From Streptomyces fildesensis (lineage in GTDB: Bacteria > Actinomycetota > Actinomycetes > Streptomycetales > Streptomycetaceae), in contig NZ_JAAIKO010000006.1 in the NCBI RefSeq assembly GCF_016107395.1, positions 1 through 64,000 of the forward strand: a stretch of DNA of 64,000 nt, given 5' to 3'. The first letter of the stretch is position 1. Each line of letters begins with the position of its first letter. The notes below the pieces were generated by a model that ran no database searches, was not told the DNA's origin, and saw only the letters and a list, made by a program, of their open reading frames with translations. The position numbers and the translations under genes are program-made. Positions 52,621-62,184 of this stretch are shown piece by piece.

Positions 52621-53658
52621 ATGACCCTGGCACCGGTTCTGGAGCGCTTGCGACGGTGCACCGTCGCCGTGGACCTGGGAGCCGACAGGACCCGGGTCTA
52701 CCTCAGGGGCCACGGCCTGATCGCCGACGAGCCCAGCGTCGTCGCGTTCGACACCGAGCGCGGCGAGGTGGTCGCGATCGGCACCACCGCGGAACAGCTG
52801 ACCGGCCGCGCGCCGGAGCACCTCCTCGTCATCAAGCCGGTGGCGGGCGGAATGGTGGTCGACGTCGAGATGGCGCGGCGTCTGCTCCGGCATGTGGCGG
52901 GGTCCAGACTGCGCCGGGCCAGGCTGCGCACCCCGGTGCTCAGGGCAGCCCTGAGCCTTCCGTACGACGCCCCGCCGGTCGCGCGGCGCACCGCGCTCGA
53001 GACGCTGGCGGGCCTCGGACTGCGCCGTGTCGAGCTGGTGGACTCGCTGCTCGCGGCGGCCGTCGGCTGCGGACTGCCCGTGGAGTACCCGGAAGCGGCC
53101 ATGATCGTGCTGGCGAACGCCGACAGTACGCAGGTGGCGGTGCTCTCGATGGGCACGGTGGTGGCCGCCGAGACCGTGCCGGTGGGAAGCGACACCATCG
53201 ACCGGGCCGTCGTGGAGTACTTCCGCGGCCACCACGAACTGGCGCCGTCCTTCCAGACCGTGAAGTCGCTGCGCGAGGCGATCGGCGGGACCGCGCCCGC
53301 GGCCGAGGCGGACGTCGAGCTGAACGGCCGGGACATCGTCAGCGGCCTGGCCCGCTCGGTGACGGCCGACGCCCACGCGGCGCGGGACGCGATGCGTGGC
53401 CCGCTGCGGCCGATCCTCGACGGGGTCAGCATGGTCCTGCGGCGCTGCCCGCCGGACCTGGTGGTCGACATCGCGGACAGCGGACTCACGCTCGGCGGCT
53501 CCATCTCCCGGATGCCGGGCCTGGACTCCCTGCTCCGGTCCGCCACCGGGCTACGGGTGCAGATCGCGGAGCATCCGGACGGGTGTGTGGCGCGGGGAAT
53601 GGGCGCGATGATGGAAGGGCGGATCCTTCCGGCGCGGCAGAGCGTGGCGGTCAGGTAA
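52621..53658 (+). CDS. MreB-like actin-family protein, degenerate nucleotide site (copy 2)
   Basis: A 345-residue MreB homologue closely like copy 1 (LRRCPPDLVVDIAD is shared exactly, down to 38 identical bases). Phosphate-1 reads AVDLGADRTRVYLR; phosphate-2 is VLANADSTQVAVLS (residues ~163-175), with no Asp-Gly-Gly-Gly-Thr; the adenosine motif is LGGSISRMPGLD, further changed from TGGG. The ATG at 52621 has GGGAG 6 bases before it. It is probably a non-hydrolysing partner of copy 1; the two could form mixed filaments. The C-terminus lacks the acidic tail. Confidence 0.82.
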   Translation: MTLAPVLERLRRCTVAVDLGADRTRVYLRGHGLIADEPSVVAFDTERGEVVAIGTTAEQLTGRAPEHLLVIKPVAGGMVVDVEMARRLLRHVAGSRLRRARLRTPVLRAALSLPYDAPPVARRTALETLAGLGLRRVELVDSLLAAAVGCGLPVEYPEAAMIVLANADSTQVAVLSMGTVVAAETVPVGSDTIDRAVVEYFRGHHELAPSFQTVKSLREAIGGTAPAAEADVELNGRDIVSGLARSVTADAHAARDAMRGPLRPILDGVSMVLRRCPPDLVVDIADSGLTLGGSISRMPGLDSLLRSATGLRVQIAEHPDGCVARGMGAMMEGRILPARQSVAVR

Positions 53659-53806
53659 CCGGCACGCCGGATTCCCCCCGGAGCAGGGGTGTTGCCGGCC
53701 CCACCCCCGTCGGGTGTGTGGGGCCATGGAGCGGCGTAGCGCGGGACGGAAGGCTGAGGGGAGCAGAAACCCAGTGCTCACCGCACCTTCACCGCAGGGG
53801 AAGCCC

Positions 53807-55075
53807 ATGTCCCGATCCGCTCGTACCGCCCGCAGCACCCACATCGCCCGGGCCGCGGCCACCGCGCTCGTCCTCGCCCTCGTCGCCGGTGTGCCGGCCG
53901 CCGCACTCGCGGCCGACGGCCGCCCCGCCGCCGCGGGATCGGCCGCTCACCACGCGGACGGCCGCGGCACGTTGCTCTCCGCCGTGCCCGTCGCCCTGCT
54001 GAACCGTACGAAGACGGACGCCTACGTCGAGAGCCAGGGATTCGACGTGCCCGGCGCGCGGTACGCGACCGCCTCGTACCGCATCACGTACCGCACGATC
54101 GGCACCGACGGCCGGCCGACCACCGCCAGCGGCCTGGTCTCCCTGCCGGTCGGCGGGCCCCGCGAGCTGCGGACCGTCTCCTATGAGCACGGCACGCGCG
54201 CCGAGAAGAAGGGCGTGGCCTCCACGGACCCGGACACCGCGGACCGCGCGGTCGCGGTGATGTTCGCGGGCGCCGGGTTCGCCGCCGTGGCCCCCGACTA
54301 CCTCGGGCTGGGCACCGGCCCCGGACATCACCCGTACATGGACATCGGCACGGAGACCAGCGCCTCGCTGGACATGCTGCGCGCGGCCCGTACGTTCGCG
54401 GCCGGCCACGGCCGGACGCTGCAGCGGCAGGTGCTGGTCACCGGATTCTCCCAGGGCGGGGTGGCCTCGATGGGGCTCGGCCGGGCGCTGCAGGGCGGAG
54501 CCGACCCGTACTTCAGGCTGCAGGCGCTCGCGCCGGTCAGCGGCCCGTTCGACGCGCGCGGCGCGGAGCTTCCGGCCGCGTTCGACGGCCGGCTCGACCC
54601 GGCCATCGCCGCCTACTACCTCGGCTACTTCACGACGTCCTGGAACCGCCTGTACCCGCTCTACGGTTCGACCTCCGAGGCGTTCCTGCCGCCTTACGAC
54701 CGGACCGTGGAGCAGCTCTTCGACGGCAGCCACAATGACGAGGAGATCCTCGGCGCGCTGCCGGGCGACCCGCGCAAGCTGTTCACCCCGGCCTTCATCG
54801 ACACACTGCAGCACCCCACGGGCGCGTTCGCCGAGGCGCTGCGCGTCGGGGACTCCACCTGCTCGGACTGGACGCCGCGGGTGCCGGTACGGATCTTCGC
54901 CACCGAAACCGACCGGGACGTGGCGATCGCCAACAGCGAGCACTGCCAGGCGCAACTGCGGGCGAACGGGGTGCACGCGCCCCTCCTCCACGCGGGCGAG
55001 GCGGGGCACATGTCGTCGCCGTTCGTGGCCTACCCGCAGATCCTGAGCTGGTTCGAGGAACTGCGCCGGGGCTGA
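53807..55075 (+). CDS. secreted alpha/beta hydrolase (lipase/esterase type)
   Basis: A 422-residue exported hydrolase like secreted lipases of the LIP family. Signal peptide (ARAAATALVLALVAGVPA, cut near ALAADG), then the nucleophile Ser in VTGFSQGGVAS (G-x-S-x-G), the Asp in FATETDRDVAI and His in AGEAGHMSSPF. The pattern FSQGG and DYLGLGTGPG resemble secretory lipases. The substrate may be a lipid or aryl ester outside the cell. The ATG at 53807 has AGGGGAAG 3-5 bases before it. Confidence 0.85.
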   Translation: MSRSARTARSTHIARAAATALVLALVAGVPAAALAADGRPAAAGSAAHHADGRGTLLSAVPVALLNRTKTDAYVESQGFDVPGARYATASYRITYRTIGTDGRPTTASGLVSLPVGGPRELRTVSYEHGTRAEKKGVASTDPDTADRAVAVMFAGAGFAAVAPDYLGLGTGPGHHPYMDIGTETSASLDMLRAARTFAAGHGRTLQRQVLVTGFSQGGVASMGLGRALQGGADPYFRLQALAPVSGPFDARGAELPAAFDGRLDPAIAAYYLGYFTTSWNRLYPLYGSTSEAFLPPYDRTVEQLFDGSHNDEEILGALPGDPRKLFTPAFIDTLQHPTGAFAEALRVGDSTCSDWTPRVPVRIFATETDRDVAIANSEHCQAQLRANGVHAPLLHAGEAGHMSSPFVAYPQILSWFEELRRG

Positions 55076-55082
55076 ACCGGAG

Positions 55083-55108
55083 TCGGCCCCGATCGTATTC
55101 GGGGCCGA
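55083..55108 (+). terminator. terminator after hydrolase gene
   Basis: TCGGCCCCG and CGGGGCCGA (9-bp arms, loop ATCGTATT) lie 7 bases after the stop. Confidence 0.7.
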
Positions 55109-55167
55109 TCCGGAGCCGATTTCGGGCCGAACCCGAACGGATCCGGAACTGATCATTGAACTGCCTC

Positions 55168-55196
55168 TTGGCGTTCCTTCGTTGCGGTGCTTGAAT
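55168..55196 (+). promoter_or_regulatory. chitosanase promoter
   Basis: TTGGCG (55168-55173) and TTGAAT (55191-55196) are 17 bases apart; the -10 is only fair. The CsnR-like operator lies directly after, at the expected transcript start. Confidence 0.5.
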
Positions 55197-55207
55197 ACAC
55201 CCGCCCG

Positions 55208-55226
55208 GTTAGGAAAGTTTCCTAAC
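55208..55226. promoter_or_regulatory. CsnR-type operator of chitosanase gene
   Basis: GTTAGGAAAGTTTCCTAAC is a perfect 19-bp palindrome around a central G, 62 bases before the chitosanase start. In other Streptomyces, chitosanase genes carry a closely like palindrome that the ROK-family repressor CsnR binds until chitosan fragments appear. The position downstream of the -10 suits repression by blocking initiation. The csnR gene itself is not in the window. Confidence 0.8.
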
Positions 55227-55288
55227 TAAGGCGTGAGCAACCTCCTGAGCCCCGAAGTGGCCGCCCCCCGGCCGGAAGCGGAGAGCAC

Positions 55289-56158
55289 GTGAACGACCAC
55301 CGCGCAGGACGATCCCGTAAGCGCCTGACCCTTCTCATAGCTACCGGACTGCTGGCAGCAGGCGCCACCCCCCTGGTGATCGCGGCCAACGGCAACGCCG
55401 CGACGCCGGTGGCCGCGCACAGCGCCGGTGTCAAGGCTGCGGCGGGCGTCGGTCTCGACGACGCCCACAAGAAGGACATCGCGATGCAGCTGGTCTCCAG
55501 CGCAGAGAACTCCTCGCTGGACTGGAAGTCGCAGTACAAGTACATCGAGGACATCGGTGACGGCCGCGGCTACACCGCCGGCATCATCGGCTTCTGTTCG
55601 GGCACCGGTGACATGCTGGACCTCGTCCAGCTGTACACGGACCGCAAGCCCGGCAACGCCCTTGCCAAGTACCTCCCCGCGCTGCGCAAGGTCAACGGCA
55701 CCGAATCGCACTCGGGCCTCGGCTCCGCGTTCGAGAGCGCCTGGAAGACCGCCGCCAAGGACGCCGCGTTCCAGACCGCGCAGAACGACGAGCGCGACCG
55801 GGTCTACTTCAACCCGGCTGTCAACCAGGCCAAGTCCGACGGCCTGCGCGCGCTCGGCCAGTTCGCCTACTACGACGCGATCGTGATGCACGGACCGGGC
55901 ACCGACAGCACCAGCTTCGGCGGAATCCGCAAGACCGCCATGAAGAAGGCCAAGACCCCCGCCCAGGGCGGAAACGAGACAACGTACCTCAATGCCTTCC
56001 TCGACGCCCGCAAGGCCGCGATGAAGACCGAGGAGGCGCACAGCGACACCAGCCGTGTCGACACCGAGCAGCGCGTCTTCCTCCAGAAGGGCAACTTCGA
56101 CCTCAACCCGCCGCTGAGCTGGAAGGTCTACGGCGACAGCTACAACATCGCCAACTGA
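55289..56158 (+). CDS. secreted chitosanase, glycoside hydrolase family 46
   Basis: A 289-residue exported GH46 enzyme that hydrolyses beta-1,4-linked glucosamine in chitosan. Signal peptide (KRLTLLIATGLLAAGATP), then the catalytic Glu73 in VSSAENSSLDW and Asp91 in EDIGDGRGYTAG, spaced 18 residues as in the Streptomyces N174 enzyme (Glu22/Asp40 of the mature form). IIGFCSGTGDMLDLVQLYT follows. GTG start. It is regulated by the palindrome upstream, probably via CsnR, and ends in a strong terminator. Confidence 0.95.
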   Translation: MNDHRAGRSRKRLTLLIATGLLAAGATPLVIAANGNAATPVAAHSAGVKAAAGVGLDDAHKKDIAMQLVSSAENSSLDWKSQYKYIEDIGDGRGYTAGIIGFCSGTGDMLDLVQLYTDRKPGNALAKYLPALRKVNGTESHSGLGSAFESAWKTAAKDAAFQTAQNDERDRVYFNPAVNQAKSDGLRALGQFAYYDAIVMHGPGTDSTSFGGIRKTAMKKAKTPAQGGNETTYLNAFLDARKAAMKTEEAHSDTSRVDTEQRVFLQKGNFDLNPPLSWKVYGDSYNIAN

Positions 56159-57538
<1,380 letters not shown>

Positions 57539-57719
57539 CGCCGGCGGGACCGCCGGTACCCGGCGCCGGGCCGCCCCGGCACACCCGTCGGCCGCCGGGG
57601 CGAGGGAATTCACTCTTTCGAGGGACAACGCGCAGCGGGCACCACCGCGCGCGTGAAGGCGGGCATGCCTTCATGACGACAGGTCAGGCCCGGCCCAGGT
57701 ATCCCTCCGAGGAGTCACC

Positions 57720-58793
57720 ATGACGCTCCCTCAGCTGCTGAACGTCTTCACCAGCCGGCAGCAGACCGACTCGCCCGTCCCGCACGGGGCGTCCAGCGCC
57801 CTCGACCTCGTGGTGGACCTGGGAACGGCGACCACCCGGGTGCACAGCCGGAACGGCCCGGTGAGCGAGGGCGCCTCGGTGGTGGCCGTGCGTACCGGGA
57901 CCAACAAGGTGCTGGCGATCGGCGAGGACGCCCGGAAGATGCTCGGCCGCACCCCGCCCGGCATCGTCGCCACCTCCCCGCTGCGCCACGGGGCGATCAC
58001 CGAGTTCGAGGCGGCGTCACGGCTGCTGTGGCACGTGCTGGGACGCAGACGGCAGTGGACGGCGTGGGCGCCGCCCCGGGTGATGGTCACCGTCCCGGTC
58101 CTGGCCACTTCGGTGGAGCGCCGGGCCCTGCAGGACGCGCTGCACGCGGCCGGCGCCCGCCAGGTGCGGATGCTGCCCAAGCCGATGGCCGCCGCGCTCG
58201 GCGCCGGGCTGCCGGTGTGGGACGGCGACGGGTGCATGGTCGTCGATGTCGGAGCGGGCACCACCGACGTGGCCGGGTTCGCCTTCGGCAGCATGGTCGC
58301 GTCCTCGTCCACCGCCGCGGCCGGGGACACCTTCGACGAGGTGATCGCCGCCCACCTGGAGAGCCGGCACGGGCTGGCACTGGGCGTCCGCCGGGCGCAG
58401 GACATCAAGACCGGCCTGAGCGGTACGCCCGGCGCACGGGGCCCGGCCGCGCTGTCGGTGACCGGCCTCGACGGCGACACCGGCCGGCCCCGTACGGTGC
58501 AGGTGACCATGGCCGAGCTGACCGAGGTCGTCGCGCCCTACGTACGGATGATCGCCGAGACGGTCGGCGCGGTACTCGAACAGAGCCCGGCCAGCGTCGC
58601 CGACGACATCGCCCGGCAGGGGCTGGTGCTGACCGGCGGCGGCTCGCTCATGGGCGGCCTGCGCGAACTGCTCGCCGAAGTGGTCGGCATGCCCGTCATC
58701 CCGGCGGCCGATCCGATGTCCTCGGCGATCCTCGGTGCCCGCAAGTACCTCACCGAGGCGAAGTTCCTGCCCCAGCAGATGCTCCCGGTCTGA
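57720..58793 (+). CDS. MreB-like actin-family protein with intact nucleotide site (copy 3)
   Basis: A 357-residue MreB/Mbl homologue. Phosphate-1 is VVDLGTATTRVHSR, phosphate-2 is VVDVGAGTTDVAGFAFG (residues ~175-190) and the adenosine motif LVLTGGGSLMGGL are all intact, unlike the two copies 5 kb upstream. A ~30-residue N-terminal extension precedes them. In Streptomyces MreB and Mbl act in spore-wall synthesis; the paralogue here could act with the degenerate pair or alone. GAGGAG lies 5 bases before the ATG. A wall hydrolase lies just upstream. Confidence 0.88.
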   Translation: MTLPQLLNVFTSRQQTDSPVPHGASSALDLVVDLGTATTRVHSRNGPVSEGASVVAVRTGTNKVLAIGEDARKMLGRTPPGIVATSPLRHGAITEFEAASRLLWHVLGRRRQWTAWAPPRVMVTVPVLATSVERRALQDALHAAGARQVRMLPKPMAAALGAGLPVWDGDGCMVVDVGAGTTDVAGFAFGSMVASSSTAAAGDTFDEVIAAHLESRHGLALGVRRAQDIKTGLSGTPGARGPAALSVTGLDGDTGRPRTVQVTMAELTEVVAPYVRMIAETVGAVLEQSPASVADDIARQGLVLTGGGSLMGGLRELLAEVVGMPVIPAADPMSSAILGARKYLTEAKFLPQQMLPV

Positions 58794-58817
58794 TCCGGCG
58801 GCCGGGTGCGCCGCGGC

Positions 58818-59291
58818 TCAAGGCGCTTCGGTGCCGGGGTCGCCCAGGACGTACAGCCCCGGGAGGTTGACGACGACCGCCTCCTGGGTGCTGCGCGCGA
58901 TCACGACGACGGCCTCCTCGTCGTCGCTCGGGTTCTCCTCGCGGTGCGGGACGAAGGGCGGCACGAAGATGTAGTCGCCGGGCGAGGTGCGCAGCCTGAC
59001 CTCTTCCCTGACACCGTTCGACTCGTCGAGGAAGACGAACTCGGGGTGGCCGCTGACGACATGGATCGCGGTCTCGGACGCGCCGTGATGGTGGTCGGAG
59101 GACGCGGTGGCCGGCGCGACGTGCGTCTGGCCCATCCAGATGCGCTCGGAGCCGACCGCGGGCCGGCCGCCTACCGGTCGCCGGACGGCCGTCCGTGCGA
59201 GTCCTGTGGCGTCCCCGTTCCCCCTGTTGACGGCGGTGCCGCTGCCGCCTGCTCCAGGCCCCTCCTCGTCGCCGTACCGCTGCACGTGCAC
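58818..59291 (-). CDS. cupin-domain protein
   Basis: A 157-residue single cupin barrel: the first metal motif is SSDHHHGASETAIHVVSGHP and the second PGDYIFVPPFVPHREENPSD, giving three His and one Glu for a metal, with an N-terminal arm (SERIWMGQTHVAP) conserved in this family. Such proteins are dioxygenases, isomerases or binding proteins; the reaction here is unknown. The start is uncertain: GTG at 59291 is used; GTG at 59321 is an alternative. It lies 25 bases from copy 3, convergent. Confidence 0.78.
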   Translation of the reverse strand: MHVQRYGDEEGPGAGGSGTAVNRGNGDATGLARTAVRRPVGGRPAVGSERIWMGQTHVAPATASSDHHHGASETAIHVVSGHPEFVFLDESNGVREEVRLRTSPGDYIFVPPFVPHREENPSDDEEAVVVIARSTQEAVVVNLPGLYVLGDPGTEAP

Positions 59292-59452
59292 CCGCGCGCC
59301 GTTCCCCCGCCGACACCGCACGCCCGCACGTTCCGCACACCCTCACTCCGAATCCTTCCGCGCCCTCGGTACCCGACGAGGCGCCGTACGGCGCTGCCCC
59401 CATGCCCCCGCCCGCGCATGTTCCGCACGGCCGAAAAGGGTGGCGCACGCCC

Positions 59453-59946
59453 ATGCAGTTCTTCCGCACCCCCTCCACCACCGCGGACGCCGACCTACCC
59501 GCCACGCTCCCCGCGGGCCTCGGCAGACGCTCGTTCCTCGGGCTCGCCCTCGGCGCCGGCGCCGTCCTCACCCTGGCCGCCTGCGGCTCGGACGCCCCCC
59601 GGCCACCGCCGGCGGCACCGGAGGAACCCTCAAGTGAGGCTGGGCGCTGCCCACTTCATGGGACCCGGTGATGTCCTCGGCGGGCTGGGACGTGCACGTC
59701 CTGTCGCTCGTCTACGCGGGCCTCACCAAGGAGAACGAGAAGGGCGACCCGGTTCCCGCCCTCGCCGAGTCCTGGGAGTACAACGCCGACGGCACCTCGG
59801 TCACCTTCACGCTGCGCAAGGGGACGACGTTCAGCGACGGCACCCCGCTCGACGCCACTGCCGTCAAGAAGAGCATCGAACGCGGCCGGGACCACCCGAA
59901 GTCACTCATCGCCGCCCAACTGGCCAACTCCGACTCGGGGCGACCC
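59453..59946 (+). pseudogene. peptide/nickel ABC transporter substrate-binding lipoprotein, decayed
   Basis: Broken SBP family 5 gene. It starts MQFFRTPSTT with a twin-Arg lipoprotein signal (GRRSFLGLALGAGAVLTLAA then CGSDA). About 20 codons later the family's sequence moves to the frame one base earlier (TGGTLK, then a TGA at 59635), and the same frame resumes as WDVHVLSLVYAGLTKENEKG and WEYNADGTSVTFTLRKGTTF through SIERGRDHPKS. It then ends abruptly near LANSDSG, where intact proteins continue for some 350 residues. A frameshift, an in-frame stop and a 3' deletion thus all occur. The permease and ATPase genes usual to such a cluster are absent. Confidence 0.82.
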
Positions 59947-60027
59947 TGGGGGATCCGGTCCGGCGCCGCCCCGGCCGGGCGCCGGCCTGCGGGGCGGCCG
60001 TCCGGCGCCCGTCGCCTCCGCGCCGCA

Positions 60028-60033
60028 TAGGGT
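60028..60033 (+). promoter_or_regulatory. -10 element of DUF2809 gene
   Basis: TAGGGT ends 7 bases before the ATG at 60041; the transcript would start at or near the ATG (leaderless). No clear -35 or ribosome site. Confidence 0.35.
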
Positions 60034-60040
60034 CTCCGGC

Positions 60041-60481
60041 ATGAACGACTCCTTGAGGCGCGGCGGACCATTGTCGACACGGCTGTTCGCCGTCGGCGCC
60101 GCCGTGCTGACGGTCGCGGTGGCGCTGGGCGTCAGGGCGGGCGCCACAGGTGCGACGGAAGCGGTCGGCAAGTACGCCGGGGACGCGCTGTACACCGTGC
60201 TGCTCCACGCGCTGGTCGTCCTCGCCGCGCCTCGGGTGAAGCCCCTGGTGGCGGTCGCGGTCGCCCTCGGCGTCAGCTGGGCCGTCGAGTTCGCTCAGCT
60301 CAGCCCGGTACCCGGCGAACTGTCCGCGCGCAGCACACTCGCGCGCCTGGTCCTCGGGTCCACCTTCAACGCGCCCGACCTGTTCTGGTACGCCGTCGGA
60401 GCGGTGTTCGGCTGCGTCGTCCATTTCATGTTGAACGCGTTCAGTTCTCGGCGTACAGTCGGCGTCGTACGGGAGAATTGA
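60041..60481 (+). CDS. DUF2809 family membrane protein
   Basis: A 146-residue protein with four hydrophobic segments. The blocks GKYAGDALYTVLLHALVVLA and EFAQLS...RLVLGSTFNAPDLFWYAVG match the DUF2809 pattern (G-K-Y-x-G-D-x-L, E-x-x-Q-L, L-G-x-x-F). Function is unknown; members often sit by yndJ and related genes, as here. Its 3' end contains the promoter and the first of two operators for the next gene. Confidence 0.85.
   Translation: MNDSLRRGGPLSTRLFAVGAAVLTVAVALGVRAGATGATEAVGKYAGDALYTVLLHALVVLAAPRVKPLVAVAVALGVSWAVEFAQLSPVPGELSARSTLARLVLGSTFNAPDLFWYAVGAVFGCVVHFMLNAFSSRRTVGVVREN
60431..60459 (+). promoter_or_regulatory. promoter of yndJ-like gene
   Basis: TTGAAC (60431-60436) and TACAGT (60454-60459), 17 bases apart, make a good promoter lying inside the end of the DUF2809 gene. 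The -35 is part of the first palindrome. Confidence 0.6.
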
Positions 60482-60491
60482 ACGCGTTCAA
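60431..60491. promoter_or_regulatory. paired TTGAACGCGTTCAA operators
   Basis: TTGAACGCGTTCAA at 60478-60491 is a perfect 14-bp palindrome; a copy with one change (TTGAACGCGTTCAG) is at 60431-60444, 47 bases centre to centre. One overlaps the -35 and the other follows the expected transcript start. The form suits a TetR-family repressor binding two sites. No regulator gene is adjacent in the window. Confidence 0.75.
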
Positions 60492-60508
60492 CGTAGGGGT
60501 GGGGCGCC

Positions 60509-61534
60509 GTGACGGCTCTGGTGAACCTGATCGTCATGCTGGGCATGCTCGTCGTGGTCCCGTGCGGACTCACGCTGATCCACGGGCCGGGTATCGCCGC
60601 GGTCCGTGTGTTCTGGCTGGTCGGCGCCGTGCCGGGGAGCGTGGCGCTGTGGCTGCCGCGCGGCGGTCCGGCGACCGGGCTCGCCGCCGTCTACGCCGCC
60701 GCCACCGTGGTCCTCGCCGCCACCGCTCCGTTGCGGCTGGCCCGCACCCGGTCGCTCGCGCCCCGCGAGATCGCGGTCCTGACCGCGCTCGTCACCCCGT
60801 CGGTGGCGGGACTGGCGCTGGTCGCCGAGCGGTCGGGCCACCGGCTCCTCGGCTTCGATCTGAAGATCCTCGAGCTCACGGTGCCGCACTTCCACTTCGC
60901 CGGCTTCACCGCCGCGCTCATGGCCGGGCTGGTCTGCCGCGCCACCCCAGGCCGGGTCGCGGGCCGGCTCGCCGCGTTGAGCGTGCCGGTGGGAACGCTG
61001 CTCGTCCTGGCCGGCTACTTCATCGACGACTGGGCCGAGCTCGCCGGAGCCGTCGTCCTCACCGCCGGAATGTGGCTGGTGGGCCTGCTCACCTGGCGCG
61101 AGATCCGCACCGGCGCCCCCGACCGGCTCACCCGCGGTCTGCTCGGCACATCGGCGGCCGTCCTCCTGGCGACGATGCTGCTCGCCCTGAGCTGGGCCCT
61201 GGGGGAGGCCACCGGCATTCCGCACCCCACGCCGGCCTGGATGGCGGCGACCCACGGTCTCGGCAACGCCCTCGGCTTCGCGCTGTGCTCGGTGCTCGCC
61301 TGGCGCCGACTGCGGCAGTCGGATGAACAGCCATACGAACGGCGGGATGAACAGCGAGTTGAACGGCCGGTCGAGCGGACGGCCGCTCAGCCGGACGTAC
61401 GGCTGGAACCCGATGGACGGCTGGAACCCGGTGGACGACTGGAACCTGGCGGACGACCGGAGCCGGACGAAGGGCCGGAACCGGTCCGCGACGGTGCCGA
61501 GAAGGGCGTCCTGGCGGCGGGTACCCCCGCATGA
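60509..61534 (+). CDS. YndJ-like membrane protein
   Basis: A 341-residue protein with about nine hydrophobic segments, the region ELTVPHFHFAGFTAALMAGL being typical of YndJ-family proteins. The last ~60 residues are a charged, cytosolic tail with four near-exact six-residue repeats (RLEPDG, RLEPGG, RLEPGG, RPEPDE). Such a tail is not part of the family. GTG start. Its stop overlaps the next gene (ATGA). Function unknown; controlled by the two palindromes upstream. Confidence 0.78.
   Translation: MTALVNLIVMLGMLVVVPCGLTLIHGPGIAAVRVFWLVGAVPGSVALWLPRGGPATGLAAVYAAATVVLAATAPLRLARTRSLAPREIAVLTALVTPSVAGLALVAERSGHRLLGFDLKILELTVPHFHFAGFTAALMAGLVCRATPGRVAGRLAALSVPVGTLLVLAGYFIDDWAELAGAVVLTAGMWLVGLLTWREIRTGAPDRLTRGLLGTSAAVLLATMLLALSWALGEATGIPHPTPAWMAATHGLGNALGFALCSVLAWRRLRQSDEQPYERRDEQRVERPVERTAAQPDVRLEPDGRLEPGGRLEPGGRPEPDEGPEPVRDGAEKGVLAAGTPA
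61399..61476 (+). repeat. 18-bp tandem repeat in yndJ-like tail
   Basis: Four units with the form CGGCTGGAACCCGGTGGA run head to tail, each coding R-L-E-P-G-G or a near variant. Divergence rises along the array. It is a likely site of length change. Confidence 0.7.
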
Positions 61535-62115
61535 CGCCGAACCCCGGGCGGAAGCCCGTCGCGAACGCCGGTCCCCGCCGGGATCCGGTCCCGAGCTATC
61601 CCGAGTTCGGCGCCACCCGGCACGGGGAACTGCCCGACGGATACCACCACCTGCGCCACGAAGTCGTGATCGGACGGGGCCGGGAGGTCTTCGAGAGGGC
61701 GGGCGCCGCCGTCACCACCTGGCAGATGCACCGCGCGGCCGGTGTCCGGATCCGGGCCGGAGCGCCGCGCGCGGAGCCCGGGATCGCGGTGGAATGCGGG
61801 ATCGGCGTCGGGCCGTTCCGGATCGCCGCCCCCTGCCGCGTGGTGTGGACCGCTGACGAGGCCCAGCGGATCGGCTTCGCCTACGGAACGCTGACCGGGC
61901 ATCCGGAGTGCGGTGAGGAGTCCTTTGTCGTGGAGCTCCTGCCCGACGACTCCGTACGGTTCACCGTCACCGCGTTCAGCCGCCCGGGCCGCTGGTACAC
62001 CCGCCTGGCCGGGCCGCTCGTACCGCTCTGCCAGCGCCTCTACGCCCGACACTGCGGCCGGACCCTGCGGCGGCTGGCCGCCGCGCCGCCGGTGGATGCG
62101 GCTCCGATCGGGTAG
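61531..62115 (+). CDS. DUF1990 family protein
   Basis: A 194-residue protein of the DUF1990 family: YPEFGATRHGELPDGYHHLR, followed by EVVIGRGREVFERA and TTWQMHRAAGVRI, and ERIGFAYGTLTGHPECGEES-like blocks (GFAYGTLTGHPECGEESF). It is soluble and beta-rich; no catalytic role is known. The ATG overlaps the YndJ stop (ATGA). The three-gene set DUF2809-YndJ-DUF1990 recurs in bacteria and suggests a joint but unknown membrane task. Confidence 0.85.
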   Translation: MTPNPGRKPVANAGPRRDPVPSYPEFGATRHGELPDGYHHLRHEVVIGRGREVFERAGAAVTTWQMHRAAGVRIRAGAPRAEPGIAVECGIGVGPFRIAAPCRVVWTADEAQRIGFAYGTLTGHPECGEESFVVELLPDDSVRFTVTAFSRPGRWYTRLAGPLVPLCQRLYARHCGRTLRRLAAAPPVDAAPIG

Positions 62116-62184
62116 CCCGAACCCTGGAAGGGACCCGGACAGGACCGGGGACAGCAGGGCCGGGAACGGGCGCTGTCGCAATGA

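Noticed and set aside
59107..59637. 176-codon open frame across the cupin/pseudogene region
   Set aside because: Most is Arg/Pro-rich shadow; only its last few codons (TGGTLK) belong to the shifted frame of the decayed binding protein.
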